A stretch of DNA of 64,000 bases from Cellvibrio sp. pealriver (lineage in GTDB: Bacteria; Pseudomonadota; Gammaproteobacteria; Pseudomonadales; Cellvibrionaceae): positions 62,001-126,000 of the forward strand of contig NZ_KQ236688.1 in assembly GCF_001183545.1 (NCBI RefSeq), given 5' to 3'. Shown here piece by piece: positions 20,377 through 30,393 of this stretch. A program made the position numbers and the translations under genes. Each line of letters opens with the position of its first letter. The first letter of the stretch is position 1. The notes below the pieces were generated by a model. That model was not told the DNA's origin. It ran no database searches and worked only from the letters and a program-made list of their open reading frames with translations.

Positions 20377-21888
20377 ATGCCAAACCCTGTGAATCCGCCA
20401 ATTCCGGTAAAAAAGATACTCGTTGTTGGCGGCGGAACTGCAGGCTGGATGACGGCTGCCTATCTAGCCAAATGGTTGGAATCGGTCGATATACAGGTCG
20501 AACTGGTTGAGTCTGACCAGATCGGCACCATTGGTGTGGGTGAGGCAACGGTGCCGGGAATCCATCAATTTATCCGCGATTTGGCGATCAGCGAAAGTGA
20601 GTTTATCCGCGCTACCAACGCCACCTTCAAGTTGGGTATTGCGTTTGAACACTGGGCGGGAATCGATAAGCATTTTTTCCACCCCTTTGCCGGTTATGGG
20701 GTGGCCATTGAAGACCGTTCTTTCCACAAAACCTGGTGGGCCGCCAGACAGCAGGGCTATGCGCAAGAGTTGGATCAATTTTGCCTGTGCACCCAATTGG
20801 CGCGCGCGGGCAAGTTTGCCCAGCCCAGCTTTGATCCGGAAAGCCGTTTGGCTTGGTACAACTACGCCTACCATTTCGATGCATCACTGTTTGCCAAATT
20901 CCTGCGCAACTACGCGGAAACACGCGGCGTTACCCGCATCGAAGGCAAGATAAATCATGTTCAACTGGACAATACGAGCGGTTCTATCCAGTCATTGACG
21001 TTGGAATCCGGCCAGATGTTGGACGGTGATTTATTTGTTGATTGCACCGGCATTCCGGCGCTGTTGATCGGCAAAACCCTGGGGGTGGGCTACGAGGATT
21101 GGAGCCACTGGTTGCCTTGTGACAGCGCCCAAGCCGTCCAGACACAGAGCCTGCGCGAACCAGACCCTTTCACCCGCTCATCGGCCAGAACGGCCGGTTG
21201 GCAATGGCATATTCCGCTGCAACACCGGGTGGGCAATGGCTATGTGTATTCCAGCCAATTTATCTCCCACGACGAGGCGCGCACCGAGTTGCTTGGTAAT
21301 TTGGCCGGTGAGCCCTTGACCGACCCGCGCTTGATTCGCTTCACCACCGGAATGCGCAAAGACTTCTGGTTCAAAAACTGTGTGGCGATTGGTTTGTCGA
21401 GTGGTTTTCTGGAGCCGTTGGAGTCAACCAGTATTTCGCTGATCCAGACCGGCATCGCCAAAATGACCAGCTTTTTGGTGAATTTTGAAATCGATGAAAA
21501 ACAGGTGGCTGAAGCAAACCGGCTCAATCGTCTGGAATACGAGCGTATCCGGGATTTTATTATCCTTCACTACAAGCTCAATGGCCGTTCGGGCACGTTT
21601 TGGCAGCAGGTGAGGGCGATGGACGTTCCCGCCAGTCTGGAGCAAAAAATGGCGCTGTTTAAACGCACTGGCGATATCAGCATGTTGGAGCAGGAATCGT
21701 TCAAAGAGGAAAGCTGGTTGAGCATGTATTACGGCTTTGGGGTTGATCCTGCAGGAATTAACCCATCTGCGGATCCGCAACGAACGCAATTAATCATGGA
21801 TAAAATGCGCAATGCCATCCAAAAAGGCGTAGCACTTGCACCCAGTCACGCTGAATTTATCCAAACACTTTCCGCATCGCACACCTGA
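20377..21888 (+). CDS. Tryptophan-halogenase-family flavin-dependent protein
   Basis: A 503-residue FAD protein of the tryptophan halogenase family. Seen are the dinucleotide fold VVGGGTAGW (16-24), the conserved lysine in TFKLG (K85, the counterpart of the catalytic Lys of PrnA) and the WxWxIP motif (W275-Q-W277-H-I-P280). In polysaccharide-degrading gammaproteobacteria many such paralogues sit beside TonB receptors and have no demonstrated halogenation activity, and here a TonB receptor cluster follows. GGAG lies eight bases before the ATG. Real substrate unknown. Confidence 0.88.
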   Translation: MPNPVNPPIPVKKILVVGGGTAGWMTAAYLAKWLESVDIQVELVESDQIGTIGVGEATVPGIHQFIRDLAISESEFIRATNATFKLGIAFEHWAGIDKHFFHPFAGYGVAIEDRSFHKTWWAARQQGYAQELDQFCLCTQLARAGKFAQPSFDPESRLAWYNYAYHFDASLFAKFLRNYAETRGVTRIEGKINHVQLDNTSGSIQSLTLESGQMLDGDLFVDCTGIPALLIGKTLGVGYEDWSHWLPCDSAQAVQTQSLREPDPFTRSSARTAGWQWHIPLQHRVGNGYVYSSQFISHDEARTELLGNLAGEPLTDPRLIRFTTGMRKDFWFKNCVAIGLSSGFLEPLESTSISLIQTGIAKMTSFLVNFEIDEKQVAEANRLNRLEYERIRDFIILHYKLNGRSGTFWQQVRAMDVPASLEQKMALFKRTGDISMLEQESFKEESWLSMYYGFGVDPAGINPSADPQRTQLIMDKMRNAIQKGVALAPSHAEFIQTLSASHT

Positions 21889-21906
21889 TTTCTAAACGAC
21901 CCCTGA

Positions 21907-21930
21907 GCGCAAGGCTGCTGCGCCTTGCGC
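21907..21930 (+). terminator. Strong hairpin after halogenase gene (possible terminator)
   Basis: A nine-base-pair perfect stem (GCGCAAGGC / GCCTTGCGC) with a six-base loop, 19 bp after the stop codon. There is no T-run, so termination may be weak or Rho-assisted. The rest of the ~300-bp gap to 22190 is AT-rich and should hold the promoter of the fucosidase cluster. Confidence 0.5.
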
Positions 21931-22146
21931 GTATCCCGCACACATCCCAAAACACATCTTTCCCGATTTTCCTACAAACCTGTTTTTCCTCGATCCGGCT
22001 GTTAACAAGCCGCCAATAAACTGGATATTCCATGTATGACTACGCTTATTTTTGTGTGGTTTTGTTTCCTTTTGTATCACAAATATGATTTTTGGTTATC
22101 ATTGGTAAGAATTGTTGCGCCGGTAAAAACATTATCTTAATATGCG

Positions 22147-22157
22147 ACATATAGTCA
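22147..22157 (-). promoter_or_regulatory. 11-bp motif shared with the other GH95 locus
   Basis: TGACTATATGT on the minus strand, 33 bp before the GH95 gene. The same 11-mer occurs on the plus strand at 58085-58095, upstream of the esterase/GH95 pair. It may be a common operator; no regulator can be assigned. Confidence 0.35.
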
Positions 22158-22189
22158 TATTTACCATATAAAATCTGCATTACTTCCCT

Positions 22190-24616
22190 ATGAACCCATC
22201 GTCTGTACGTCACAAGCCTTTTTGGATGCGTGGTCTGAGTGTCATGTCGCTATTGACGTGCCTTTGCCCTGCGTTGATGGCAGCGGAACACGAGCCATCA
22301 GCTCCGTTGGCGGTGGTGTTCGAGCAGCCAGCACAGGATTGGGAAACCCAAGGGCTACCGATTGGCAATGGTGCGATGGGAGCGGTGATTGCAGGTGGGG
22401 TAGAGCGCGAACTTATCCAGTTCAATGAAAAAACCCTGTGGACGGGTGGCCCAGGTGCGCAAGGCTACGATTTTGGTTGGCCGCAACAGCCGCGGGCAGA
22501 AGCACTTGCCCAAGCCCGGAAGATCATTGCAGAGCAGGGCTCTCTTAAACCTGAGTCTGCAGCCCAATTATTGGGCCAAAAAATCACAGCCTATGGCGAT
22601 TACCAGACCTTCGGCGAGTTGCAACTTGCTTTTGAAAAAAATGACAGCGATGTCAAAGCGTATCAACGCGTTTTGTCTTTGGATAATGCCCAGGTCGATG
22701 TGAGCTACGCCCAAGCTGGTGTGAACTACAAACGTGAATATCTGGCGAGTTATCCCGATGGTGTGATCGCAGTTAAATTCAGCGCGGACAAGCCCGGCAA
22801 GATTTCCCTGCGCGCCACTCTCGGTGTGCCCGACAACCGCAGCATCAGTACCCGCATTGAATCCGGCCGTTTAATCGCAAGCGGAAAATTGCACAGCAAT
22901 GGTTTGCAATATGAAACGCAAATCCAATTCCTGAATCAGGGCGGCGAGTTATCAGTTGTGGGCGATAACACTGTCCGTATTGCCAAAGCCGACAGCGTGG
23001 TGATTTTGTTGAATGCCGGTACGGACTACGCACAACAATATCCGCACTACCGCGGGCAACATCCGCACAAAAAATTGCAGCAGGCGATGGATGCCGCCAG
23101 TGCAAAATCGTTTGCACAAATACAAGCTGATCACCGCGCTGATTACCAAGCACTGTTTACTCGCGTGAATTTAAATATCGGCCAAAGAAGTTCAACTGAG
23201 CCGACCGCCGCGCTATTAAAAAAATACAAAACCGGCGATGCGCAATTAGATCGCACGTTGGAAGCGACTTACTTTCAATTTGGCCGCTATTTGCTGATCG
23301 CTTCATCGCGCCCAGGTTCACTGCCAGCAAACCTGCAAGGTGTTTGGAACAATTCTGTTACGCCGCCGTGGAATGCCGACTATCACGTCAATATTAATTT
23401 GCAGATGAATTATTGGTTGGCAGAAACCACCAACTTGCCGGAGTTGATGGAACCCTATTTTGATTTTGTCGATAGCCTGGTTGAACCGGGAACCATCGCG
23501 GCAAAAAAAGTCACCGGTGTTAACCAGGGTTGGACGTTATTTCTAAACACCAATATTTGGGGCTTCACTGGCGTTATTGAATGGCCCACTGCGTTTTGGC
23601 AACCGGAAGCGGCGGCGTGGTTGGCACAACATTATTACGAACATTATTTGTTTTCTGGCGATGAACAATTCTTGCGTGAACGCGCCTATCCATTAATGCG
23701 CAGCGCTGCCGATTTTTGGCTGGCATTTTTAATCAAAGATCCGCGCGACGGAAAACTAATTGTCTCTCCGAGTTTTTCACCCGAGCAGGGCAATTTCACC
23801 AATGGCGCTGCCATGAGCCAGCAAATCGTATTCGATTTGCTGCGCAATACCCATGAAGCCGCCGTGCGCTTGGGCGATAAAAAATCCGCTCAAAAAATTT
23901 CCGCAACACTCGCGCAGCTCGATTCAGGAATTCGCATCGGCTCATGGGGGCAGCTGCAAGAATGGAAAGAAGATGTGGATGATCCCAAAAATGATCACCG
24001 CCATATCTCGCATTTATTTGCGTTGCATCCGGGGCGTCAAATCGATGCGCACAAACAACCGCAATTGTTGCAGGCCGCGCGCACCACATTGAATGCGCGT
24101 AGCGATGGTGGCACCGGTTGGTCGCAAGCCTGGAAAGTCAACATGTGGGCGCGTGCGCTGGATGGCAACCGTGCGCACAAAGTGTTGGGCGAACAATTAC
24201 AGCGCAGCACGCTCAGCAATTTGTGGGACAACCACCCTCCATTTCAGATCGATGGCAATTTTGGCGCAGCAGCCGGCATTGCAGAAATGCTGGTGCAAAG
24301 CCACAACGGTGAATTGCATTTATTGCCCGCGCTGCCAGATGCATGGCCATCGGGTTCAGTAACCGGCCTGCGTGCACGCGGCGGCATCACTCTGGATTTG
24401 AAATGGCACAACCATGCATTAACAGAAGCAACAATATCGTCAACATCCAAACAAGTTTTACAGCTCAGAACAGCGCAGCCTTTAGCACAATTTTTATTAA
24501 AGGATGCAACGCAAGGAAAAACCCTTGAATTAAAACGCGAGGGGAATGCCGGGAGTTTTATTGCACAAGGAGGAAGCAGCTATCGCTTGATACGCAGTGA
24601 TGCGGGGAGCGAGTAA
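22190..24616 (+). CDS. afc95A: GH95 alpha-L-fucosidase (Afc95A-like)
   Basis: An 808-residue glycoside hydrolase family 95 enzyme with a signal peptide (residues ~1-31). The active-site elements seen are N401-I-N403 in [10 protein letters not shown]591 in QEWKEDVDD and D688 in [10 protein letters not shown], matching the Asn/Glu/Asp set of characterised GH95 fucosidases. It should remove alpha-1,2-L-fucose from galactose in xyloglucan side chains, in the periplasm or at the outer membrane. It begins a cluster with a TonB receptor and a GH35 galactosidase, the gene order of the Cellvibrio japonicus xyloglucan locus. A second, more distant GH95 gene lies at 59613-62102. Confidence 0.92.
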   Translation: MNPSSVRHKPFWMRGLSVMSLLTCLCPALMAAEHEPSAPLAVVFEQPAQDWETQGLPIGNGAMGAVIAGGVERELIQFNEKTLWTGGPGAQGYDFGWPQQPRAEALAQARKIIAEQGSLKPESAAQLLGQKITAYGDYQTFGELQLAFEKNDSDVKAYQRVLSLDNAQVDVSYAQAGVNYKREYLASYPDGVIAVKFSADKPGKISLRATLGVPDNRSISTRIESGRLIASGKLHSNGLQYETQIQFLNQGGELSVVGDNTVRIAKADSVVILLNAGTDYAQQYPHYRGQHPHKKLQQAMDAASAKSFAQIQADHRADYQALFTRVNLNIGQRSSTEPTAALLKKYKTGDAQLDRTLEATYFQFGRYLLIASSRPGSLPANLQGVWNNSVTPPWNADYHVNINLQMNYWLAETTNLPELMEPYFDFVDSLVEPGTIAAKKVTGVNQGWTLFLNTNIWGFTGVIEWPTAFWQPEAAAWLAQHYYEHYLFSGDEQFLRERAYPLMRSAADFWLAFLIKDPRDGKLIVSPSFSPEQGNFTNGAAMSQQIVFDLLRNTHEAAVRLGDKKSAQKISATLAQLDSGIRIGSWGQLQEWKEDVDDPKNDHRHISHLFALHPGRQIDAHKQPQLLQAARTTLNARSDGGTGWSQAWKVNMWARALDGNRAHKVLGEQLQRSTLSNLWDNHPPFQIDGNFGAAAGIAEMLVQSHNGELHLLPALPDAWPSGSVTGLRARGGITLDLKWHNHALTEATISSTSKQVLQLRTAQPLAQFLLKDATQGKTLELKREGNAGSFIAQGGSSYRLIRSDAGSE

Positions 24617-24675
24617 CCGTTTTAGGAGAATTAAAAATCCAATAAGTAACGAGATAATTCTAACTGGAGAAAATC

Positions 24676-27597
24676 ATGACAACCAAAAACAAACAGCTGA
24701 GAACGCAATTCCTCAAAAAACAATTGCCAGCGTATATCAAAATGGCTTCAGGCCTTTCGTTGGTCGTTGGTACTATGGGTTTAACCGCACCTGCATTTGC
24801 ACAAGATGCTGCAGAAGACCAAGTTGAAGAAGTGATCGTAAGTGGTCAGCGTGCGAGTATCCAAAGCGCGCAAGATGTAAAAAGAAATTCCAGCGTTGTG
24901 GTGGATTCCATCGTTGCAGAAGACATCGGTAAATTACCGGATCGCAGCGTAACAGAAGCATTGCAACGTGTACCCGGTGTAACCGTTGGTCGCTACACCA
25001 ATAACGATGCCGAACACCCTGCAGCAGAAGGTAGTGGTGTTGCGGTGCGCGGTTTAACGCAAGTGCGCGCTGAATTAAACGGCCGCGATGTATTTTCTGC
25101 GGCGAGTGGTCGCGGTTTAAGTTTTGAATCTGTCCCTGCTGAATTGATGTATGCAGTGGATACTTACAAAAGTCCATCGGCCGATATGATTGAAGGCGGC
25201 TTGGGTGGCACCGTTAATTTGCGCACACGTATGCCATTTGATTCGGATGGCCAATTGGTGAGTGTATCTGCAAAAGCCAACTACGGTGATCAGTTGGAAG
25301 AAACCAACGGCGAATACTCTGGTTTGTACAGCAACCGCTGGGAAACCGATGCCGGTGAGTTCGGTATTCTTATCAACGCATCAACATCAGATTTAGCAAC
25401 CCGTTCAGATCAGGTGTATTCACGCCCATATATGCCACGCACTATCGATGGCGATGATGTGTGGGTATCCAAAGGTGTGGATTGGCGTCGCAACGATCAC
25501 GACAGCACTCGTGAAGGTGGTTACCTTGCATTGCAATGGGCACCGAATGACAGCACTGAACTTTATTTCACGGCATTCCAAACCAAACACGATAACGTGT
25601 ATGACGAAAATGCGTTTTTCCTTGAAGGTCATAATGGCGATCAAGCGCTGGTTCCTACCGCTGACAACGATTGGGTTTACAGCGCAAACGGCGCAATGGA
25701 ATCCGGTACGGTAACGGTTGCCAACCCTGCGCAATGGGGTCTTGATTTTGGTACCAGTACCCGTTGGGCACAAAACGTTTCCAAAACCACTGATTACTCC
25801 ACTGGCATCAAATGGTCGCCAGATGATCATTGGAAATTCTCTGCCGATTTACAATACGTAAAAGCCGATGCACGCGTGGATGATTACACGCTGGGTCTGA
25901 AAGTGATTCCTGCGCAAGCGCGTATGGAAGGTATTGGAACTGAAAAACCATCGATCATTATCGACGATGCCTACATGTCTAACTACGCCAATTACAACCT
26001 TGGCCAAGCGATGACACATTTCGAACGCAATGAAGCCGAAGCAAAAACCGGCCGCATCGATGCAGAATATGATTTTGATGGTGCAGTCATTAAATCGGTT
26101 AAAGCCGGTGTTCGCTATTCAGAAAAAACAGGTGACAATATTAATACCGGTTACGACTGGAATACCCGTTACGCAACCTGGTTTGGTTTTGACAAAAACA
26201 CCATTCCAAAAGTTACTGCAGATCAAGCAGCAGATTATTTGACTCTGTATTCATTTGGTGATTTCCAACGCGGCGATGTGACTGTTCCTGCGAATGGTTA
26301 TTTGTATTCAGCCAATGCGGCGAGAAATTTCCGTGCAACTACCGATGCCGTTAACGCTGATTGTGAAACCGATGGCGCTTGGTGGTGTGCGGGCAGTGTG
26401 TATCAAGAGTGGAACCGTCTGGAAAATCCGGATTACCGCAACCTGCAAGAAGAAAAAACCGTGGCCATGTATATCATGACCAATTATGGTTTTGATGATC
26501 TGGCAATGCCAATCGACGGTAACTTTGGCGTGCGTGTTGTGCAAACCGATAACACTGCATCAGGCACCTTGGTTGTTAACGAAGCAACTGTTGATGGCGT
26601 AGTGGTTGTACCTCGTTCAACCGAGCCGCTGGAAGCCAAAACCAACAACACCCACGTGTTGCCAAGTTTCAACTTGCGTATGCAAGCCACAGACGATTTG
26701 TATGTGCGTTTTGCTGCATCTGAAGCAATCTGGAATCCATCCTTCTCCGATATGCAAGCATTCGTAACCGTGAGTGCCGATATCGACGAAGAGACCGGTG
26801 TTATCAAATCGTTCAATCTGAACCAGGATACCAACCCGTATCTGCAGCCGATGGAAGCAACGCAATTCGATTTATCGGTAGAGTGGTATTTCGATTCAAA
26901 TGGCGGTATGGCTTATGCAGCTTTGTTTAACAAACAAGTAGAAGGTTTCTTTAAGAAAACAACTGCGGCTTATGCGATTGGCGATTACACAGGTGAAGCC
27001 ACCTGGTTGGATAATGTTGGCAGTGGCGATATCAACGGTTTGGAAATCGGCGTGAATAAATTCTTTGACTCGCTTCCTGCTCCGTTCGATGGCTTGGGTA
27101 TTCAGGCTAACTACACTTACATCGATAGCAAAGCTGACATCCCATTAAATACCCAGCCCGTGGGCGGTGATACCCAAGCGGGCGCGGCTCCTATCGATAC
27201 CGACCGCTCTGCTTACGGACAATTGCCAATTGATCAGCTGTCAAAAAATGCATTCAACCTTGTTGGTATGTATGAGAAAGATGGTTTGTCTGCACGCTTG
27301 GCGTATTCATGGCGCAGCAAATACCTGATCGCATGGGGCGGCAATGGTTTTGATCCTGACTTCAACGATGGTTTGGGCGGCAAAGCGCGTATTCCAGTGT
27401 ACAACGATGACTATGGCCAATTGGATGCATCCATCAGCTATACCTTCCTCGATAATTACACGGTAACGGCAGAAGCTTCTAACCTGTTGAAAGAAAAAAC
27501 CGTTGGTATTATTGACCAAAATGCCGCTGGCGATCACGTTGCGTATTCTTACGCACAAGATGCCCGTTTTGCTGTAGGTATCCGCGCACGTTTCTAA
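24676..27597 (+). CDS. TonB-dependent receptor (probable xyloglucan oligosaccharide importer)
   Basis: A 973-residue outer-membrane receptor. Order: signal peptide ending near AFA-QDAAE (~39), a TonB-box-like EEVIVSG, the plug domain (EDIGKLPDRSVTEALQRVPGVTVGR) and a 22-strand-type barrel ending in Phe (IRARF). The family imports oligosaccharides with TonB energy. Position between a GH95 fucosidase and a GH35 galactosidase points to xyloglucan oligosaccharides, by analogy with Cellvibrio japonicus. GGAGA stands before the ATG. The gene is 59 bp after the fucosidase, likely co-transcribed, and closed by a terminator. Confidence 0.92.
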   Translation: MTTKNKQLRTQFLKKQLPAYIKMASGLSLVVGTMGLTAPAFAQDAAEDQVEEVIVSGQRASIQSAQDVKRNSSVVVDSIVAEDIGKLPDRSVTEALQRVPGVTVGRYTNNDAEHPAAEGSGVAVRGLTQVRAELNGRDVFSAASGRGLSFESVPAELMYAVDTYKSPSADMIEGGLGGTVNLRTRMPFDSDGQLVSVSAKANYGDQLEETNGEYSGLYSNRWETDAGEFGILINASTSDLATRSDQVYSRPYMPRTIDGDDVWVSKGVDWRRNDHDSTREGGYLALQWAPNDSTELYFTAFQTKHDNVYDENAFFLEGHNGDQALVPTADNDWVYSANGAMESGTVTVANPAQWGLDFGTSTRWAQNVSKTTDYSTGIKWSPDDHWKFSADLQYVKADARVDDYTLGLKVIPAQARMEGIGTEKPSIIIDDAYMSNYANYNLGQAMTHFERNEAEAKTGRIDAEYDFDGAVIKSVKAGVRYSEKTGDNINTGYDWNTRYATWFGFDKNTIPKVTADQAADYLTLYSFGDFQRGDVTVPANGYLYSANAARNFRATTDAVNADCETDGAWWCAGSVYQEWNRLENPDYRNLQEEKTVAMYIMTNYGFDDLAMPIDGNFGVRVVQTDNTASGTLVVNEATVDGVVVVPRSTEPLEAKTNNTHVLPSFNLRMQATDDLYVRFAASEAIWNPSFSDMQAFVTVSADIDEETGVIKSFNLNQDTNPYLQPMEATQFDLSVEWYFDSNGGMAYAALFNKQVEGFFKKTTAAYAIGDYTGEATWLDNVGSGDINGLEIGVNKFFDSLPAPFDGLGIQANYTYIDSKADIPLNTQPVGGDTQAGAAPIDTDRSAYGQLPIDQLSKNAFNLVGMYEKDGLSARLAYSWRSKYLIAWGGNGFDPDFNDGLGGKARIPVYNDDYGQLDASISYTFLDNYTVTAEASNLLKEKTVGIIDQNAAGDHVAYSYAQDARFAVGIRARF

Positions 27598-27612
27598 TGC
27601 GCTGTTAGGCTA

Positions 27613-27648
27613 ATGCCCTGTATCGCAAATGCGATACAGGGCATTTTT
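27613..27648 (+). terminator. Rho-independent terminator after TonB receptor gene
   Basis: A perfect 14-bp stem starting ATGCCCTGTATCGC with a four-base loop and trailing T residues, 15 bp after the stop. It would separate the fucosidase-receptor unit from the galactosidase gene. Confidence 0.9.
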
Positions 27649-27678
27649 AGTTTAAGAAGCCACATAATTTTGTAATGG

Positions 27679-27706
27679 TAGGTAAAAAGTCCTGCCTGGT
27701 TACCTA
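27679..27706. promoter_or_regulatory. Inverted repeat upstream of GH35 gene
   Basis: TAGGTAA and TTACCTA, seven bases each, separated by 14 bp, ~80 bp before the galactosidase start. A possible operator; nothing else supports it. Confidence 0.3.
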
Positions 27707-27788
27707 TCAAAAATACTAATTGGGTAATAATTATCTGCAGCCGTTTTATTTTTCCTGCATCAAAATACTCAGTTCCGGAATCCATTTT

Positions 27789-29498
27789 ATGAAATACACA
27801 CCCACATTTTTCCGCGCGTTAATACCTGCAATCGCGGCGCTGTGCGCAACGGCTTTTTTGCCTGCGCAATTACAGGCTGCCGAGCTTCCGCAGTTAGTGA
27901 GTAACAACGGCAAACATGCGCTAATGGTGGATGGTGCGCCGTTTATTATGCTGGGTGCACAGACCAACAATTCCAGTAATTATCCCGCGGCATTAAAAGA
28001 TGTGTGGCCCTCGGTTGAAAAAATGCATGCCAATACCCTGAGCATTCCAGTGGCATGGGAACAGATTGAACCGGTTGAAGGCCAGTTTGATTTTTCGTAC
28101 GTGGATGTACTGCTCAAGCAAGCGCGCGAGCGCAATGTAAAAGTGGTGTTGCTGTGGTTTGCAACCTGGAAAAACAACGCACCGCATTACGCACCTGCAT
28201 GGGTGAAGTTGGATAACAAACGTTTTCCCCGTGTAGTGAAGCAAGATGGCGATACATTGAATTCCATGTCGCCTTTAGGTAAGAACACAATGGAGGCAGA
28301 TAAAAAAGCCTTTGTTGAATTAATGAAGTACCTGAAAAAAACCGATAAAGACCACACCGTGATTATGGTGCAAGTGGAAAACGAAGTCGGCACCTACGGT
28401 TCCGTGCGCGATTTTTCTCCTACCGCACAGCAGGCCTTCAATTCACCTGTACCTGCTGATTTGGTTGAAACCTTAAAACTGAAAGCCGGAACCTGGGCGC
28501 AGGTATTCGGAAAAGATGCCGATGAATTTTTTCACGCGTATCACATCGCAAAATATTGCAATGACATTACCGCTGCCGGTAAAGCAATCAAAAACTTACC
28601 CATGTACGTGAATGTAGCGCTGCGCAATCCGTTTAACCCGGGCTTGCCGGGGCAATATTCCAGCGGTGGCGGTACCGACAACGTGTTACACATTTGGAAA
28701 GCGGCTGCGCCCGATATTGATTTGATTGCCCCGGATATTTATTTCCGCGACCACAAAACCGTCAGCAAAGTATTGGAGCTTTATACCAGACCAGATAACG
28801 CCCTGTTTGTTGCAGAAATTGGCAATGACCAACCTTACGCCCGTTATCTATATCCAACGCTGGGCATGGGTGGTATTGGCTTTTCTCCATTCGGAATGGA
28901 TGACACTGGCTACACCAACTACCCGCTTGGTGCAAAAGAATATAACGATGAAACCATCGAACACTTTGCACAGCACTATCGCGCAATAGAACCCAATATG
29001 CGCGCGTGGGCAAAATTGTTATTTGAAAATAACAGTTGGGGTTTTGCAGAACCATTAGACACCACTGGCGATACACAAAAAATCTGGAATGCCGAGGCAA
29101 CACCGGAAGAAAAAGACCAGCATAAAAAAGACCGTCCCGCTGCACTTACGCAAGTGGTCGATGGCGGCCTATGGGACATAGAAGTCACCTACGGCCGCCC
29201 GATGTTCTGGATTGCGCCGCCAGAAGGCAACACGCCAGCGGCAGGCGGTGCCTTGGTTGTGCAATTGAGCGAAAACGAATATTTGGTAACAGCACACAAA
29301 GCACGCGTGGAATTTAAACCATCAACAGAATTAGCCAATAAAAAATACATGATTGACCGTGTAGAAGAAGGTAATTTTGTTAAGGGGCAATGGGTAGTGG
29401 ATCGCGTATGGAACGGCGACCAAACCGATTGGGGCATGAACTTCAGTGACCGCGCCGTTACACTAAAAGTGAAAATGGCAGCTTACGAAGTCAATTGA
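27789..29498 (+). CDS. bgl35A: GH35 beta-galactosidase (Bgl35A-like, DUF5597 C-terminal domain)
   Basis: A 569-residue secreted enzyme: signal peptide to ~30 (QLQA-AELP), GH35 TIM barrel, then a beta-rich C-terminal domain of the DUF5597 type. Acid/base E199 lies in QVENEVG and the nucleophile E343 in VAEIGND, matching GH35. In Cellvibrio japonicus the homologue Bgl35A removes galactose from xyloglucan oligosaccharides. It should act after the fucosidase. The ATG at 27789 is chosen because the signal peptide starts there; the frame extends 23 codons upstream. In the C. japonicus locus a GH31 alpha-xylosidase gene follows; here it does not. Confidence 0.92.
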   Translation: MKYTPTFFRALIPAIAALCATAFLPAQLQAAELPQLVSNNGKHALMVDGAPFIMLGAQTNNSSNYPAALKDVWPSVEKMHANTLSIPVAWEQIEPVEGQFDFSYVDVLLKQARERNVKVVLLWFATWKNNAPHYAPAWVKLDNKRFPRVVKQDGDTLNSMSPLGKNTMEADKKAFVELMKYLKKTDKDHTVIMVQVENEVGTYGSVRDFSPTAQQAFNSPVPADLVETLKLKAGTWAQVFGKDADEFFHAYHIAKYCNDITAAGKAIKNLPMYVNVALRNPFNPGLPGQYSSGGGTDNVLHIWKAAAPDIDLIAPDIYFRDHKTVSKVLELYTRPDNALFVAEIGNDQPYARYLYPTLGMGGIGFSPFGMDDTGYTNYPLGAKEYNDETIEHFAQHYRAIEPNMRAWAKLLFENNSWGFAEPLDTTGDTQKIWNAEATPEEKDQHKKDRPAALTQVVDGGLWDIEVTYGRPMFWIAPPEGNTPAAGGALVVQLSENEYLVTAHKARVEFKPSTELANKKYMIDRVEEGNFVKGQWVVDRVWNGDQTDWGMNFSDRAVTLKVKMAAYEVN

Positions 29499-29566
29499 TT
29501 ATTGCGCTCACGCTAACCCTCTCCCAGAGGGAAAGGGGTGCTACTCTCTATAAATTTTCGTTTAGC

Positions 29567-29603
29567 AAAAAAGCCTGCCTGTTGTGAAACAGGCGGGCTT
29601 TTT
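29567..29603 (+). terminator. Rho-independent terminator after GH35 gene
   Basis: Long stem built on AAGCCTGCCTGTT / AACAGGCGGGCTT with a four-base loop and a T-run. It belongs to a terminator family repeated nearby (30126-30160 and 31324-31358). Confidence 0.88.
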
Positions 29604-29723
29604 CATGCTAATTATTTCAGTGTATTGAAATATGTCACAATTAACGGCTTGAACAATAAATGTTTAAGCATGAATATTCACCTCACTTATTAACTGAAGT
29701 GAATAGCCTTAAAGGAATATAAA

Positions 29724-30104
29724 ATGGTAGTGAAAAAATTCCAATGTATACTGGTTCTGCTAATTGGTTTCAGCAGTATCGCGAAAGCGGATGAAATGGT
29801 TATGATAAATAATCAGCTTTCTGCATGTGCAAAAATTAGCTATTCAAAAATAGTAAAAGACACTGCTATCCCAATGTTGTTATTTAATATCCAGCTCAAG
29901 GATTCAATCGCAGAATGTGGTTGTAAGTCAGCATTGAGTTTATTTTCAGTATCATCCCATCGGGATTCTTATAAGTCATATTTGTTAAGTGGAAAAGTGG
30001 CGCTGGAAAAATCTGGTAATAAAATAATTCCTCTTGCTGCAGATTATGCGTTGATCGATAAAGTTGATTTGGAGGTTAGCTTTTCTTGTGCTCAGTCTGA
30101 TTAA
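29724..30104 (+). CDS. Small secreted protein, possibly DUF2195 family
   Basis: A 126-residue protein with a clear signal peptide (cleavage near AKA-DEM). Mature part has four Cys, including ECGCKS. The segment LFNIQLKDSIAECGCKSALS and the end EVSFSCAQ recall the DUF2195 family of periplasmic proteins of unknown function; this match is from memory and tentative. AAAGGA lies eight bases before the ATG. The gene stands alone between two terminators. Confidence 0.65.
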   Translation: MVVKKFQCILVLLIGFSSIAKADEMVMINNQLSACAKISYSKIVKDTAIPMLLFNIQLKDSIAECGCKSALSLFSVSSHRDSYKSYLLSGKVALEKSGNKIIPLAADYALIDKVDLEVSFSCAQSD

Positions 30105-30125
30105 TCTTTAAATATATCCGGTGTT

Positions 30126-30160
30126 AAAAGCCCGCCCGTTGTAAAACGGGCGGGCTTTTT
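30126..30160 (+). terminator. Rho-independent terminator (GCCCGCCCGTT family)
   Basis: A 15-bp perfect stem with a four-base loop and T-run, 22 bp after the small secreted protein gene. Nearly identical to the one at 31324. Confidence 0.9.
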
Positions 30161-30393
30161 ATTTAGGGATAATTTTTATAAGCCTGCAGTCTGATATGTC
30201 ATTTTTTGCTGCCTCCATAAAAGTGTCATCAATTTATCAAATTGTTTTCATATCGCTCGGTCAACGTTGAACGAATAATGAAATGATGAGCGGGTGTTTA
30301 ATAGCGTTCAGTTTCTTCTATTAAAAAATCCCACCTGCTATAAAGCGGGTGAGACTTTTATTGGGATCACAATAACGGTATGAGGGAAGGGTT

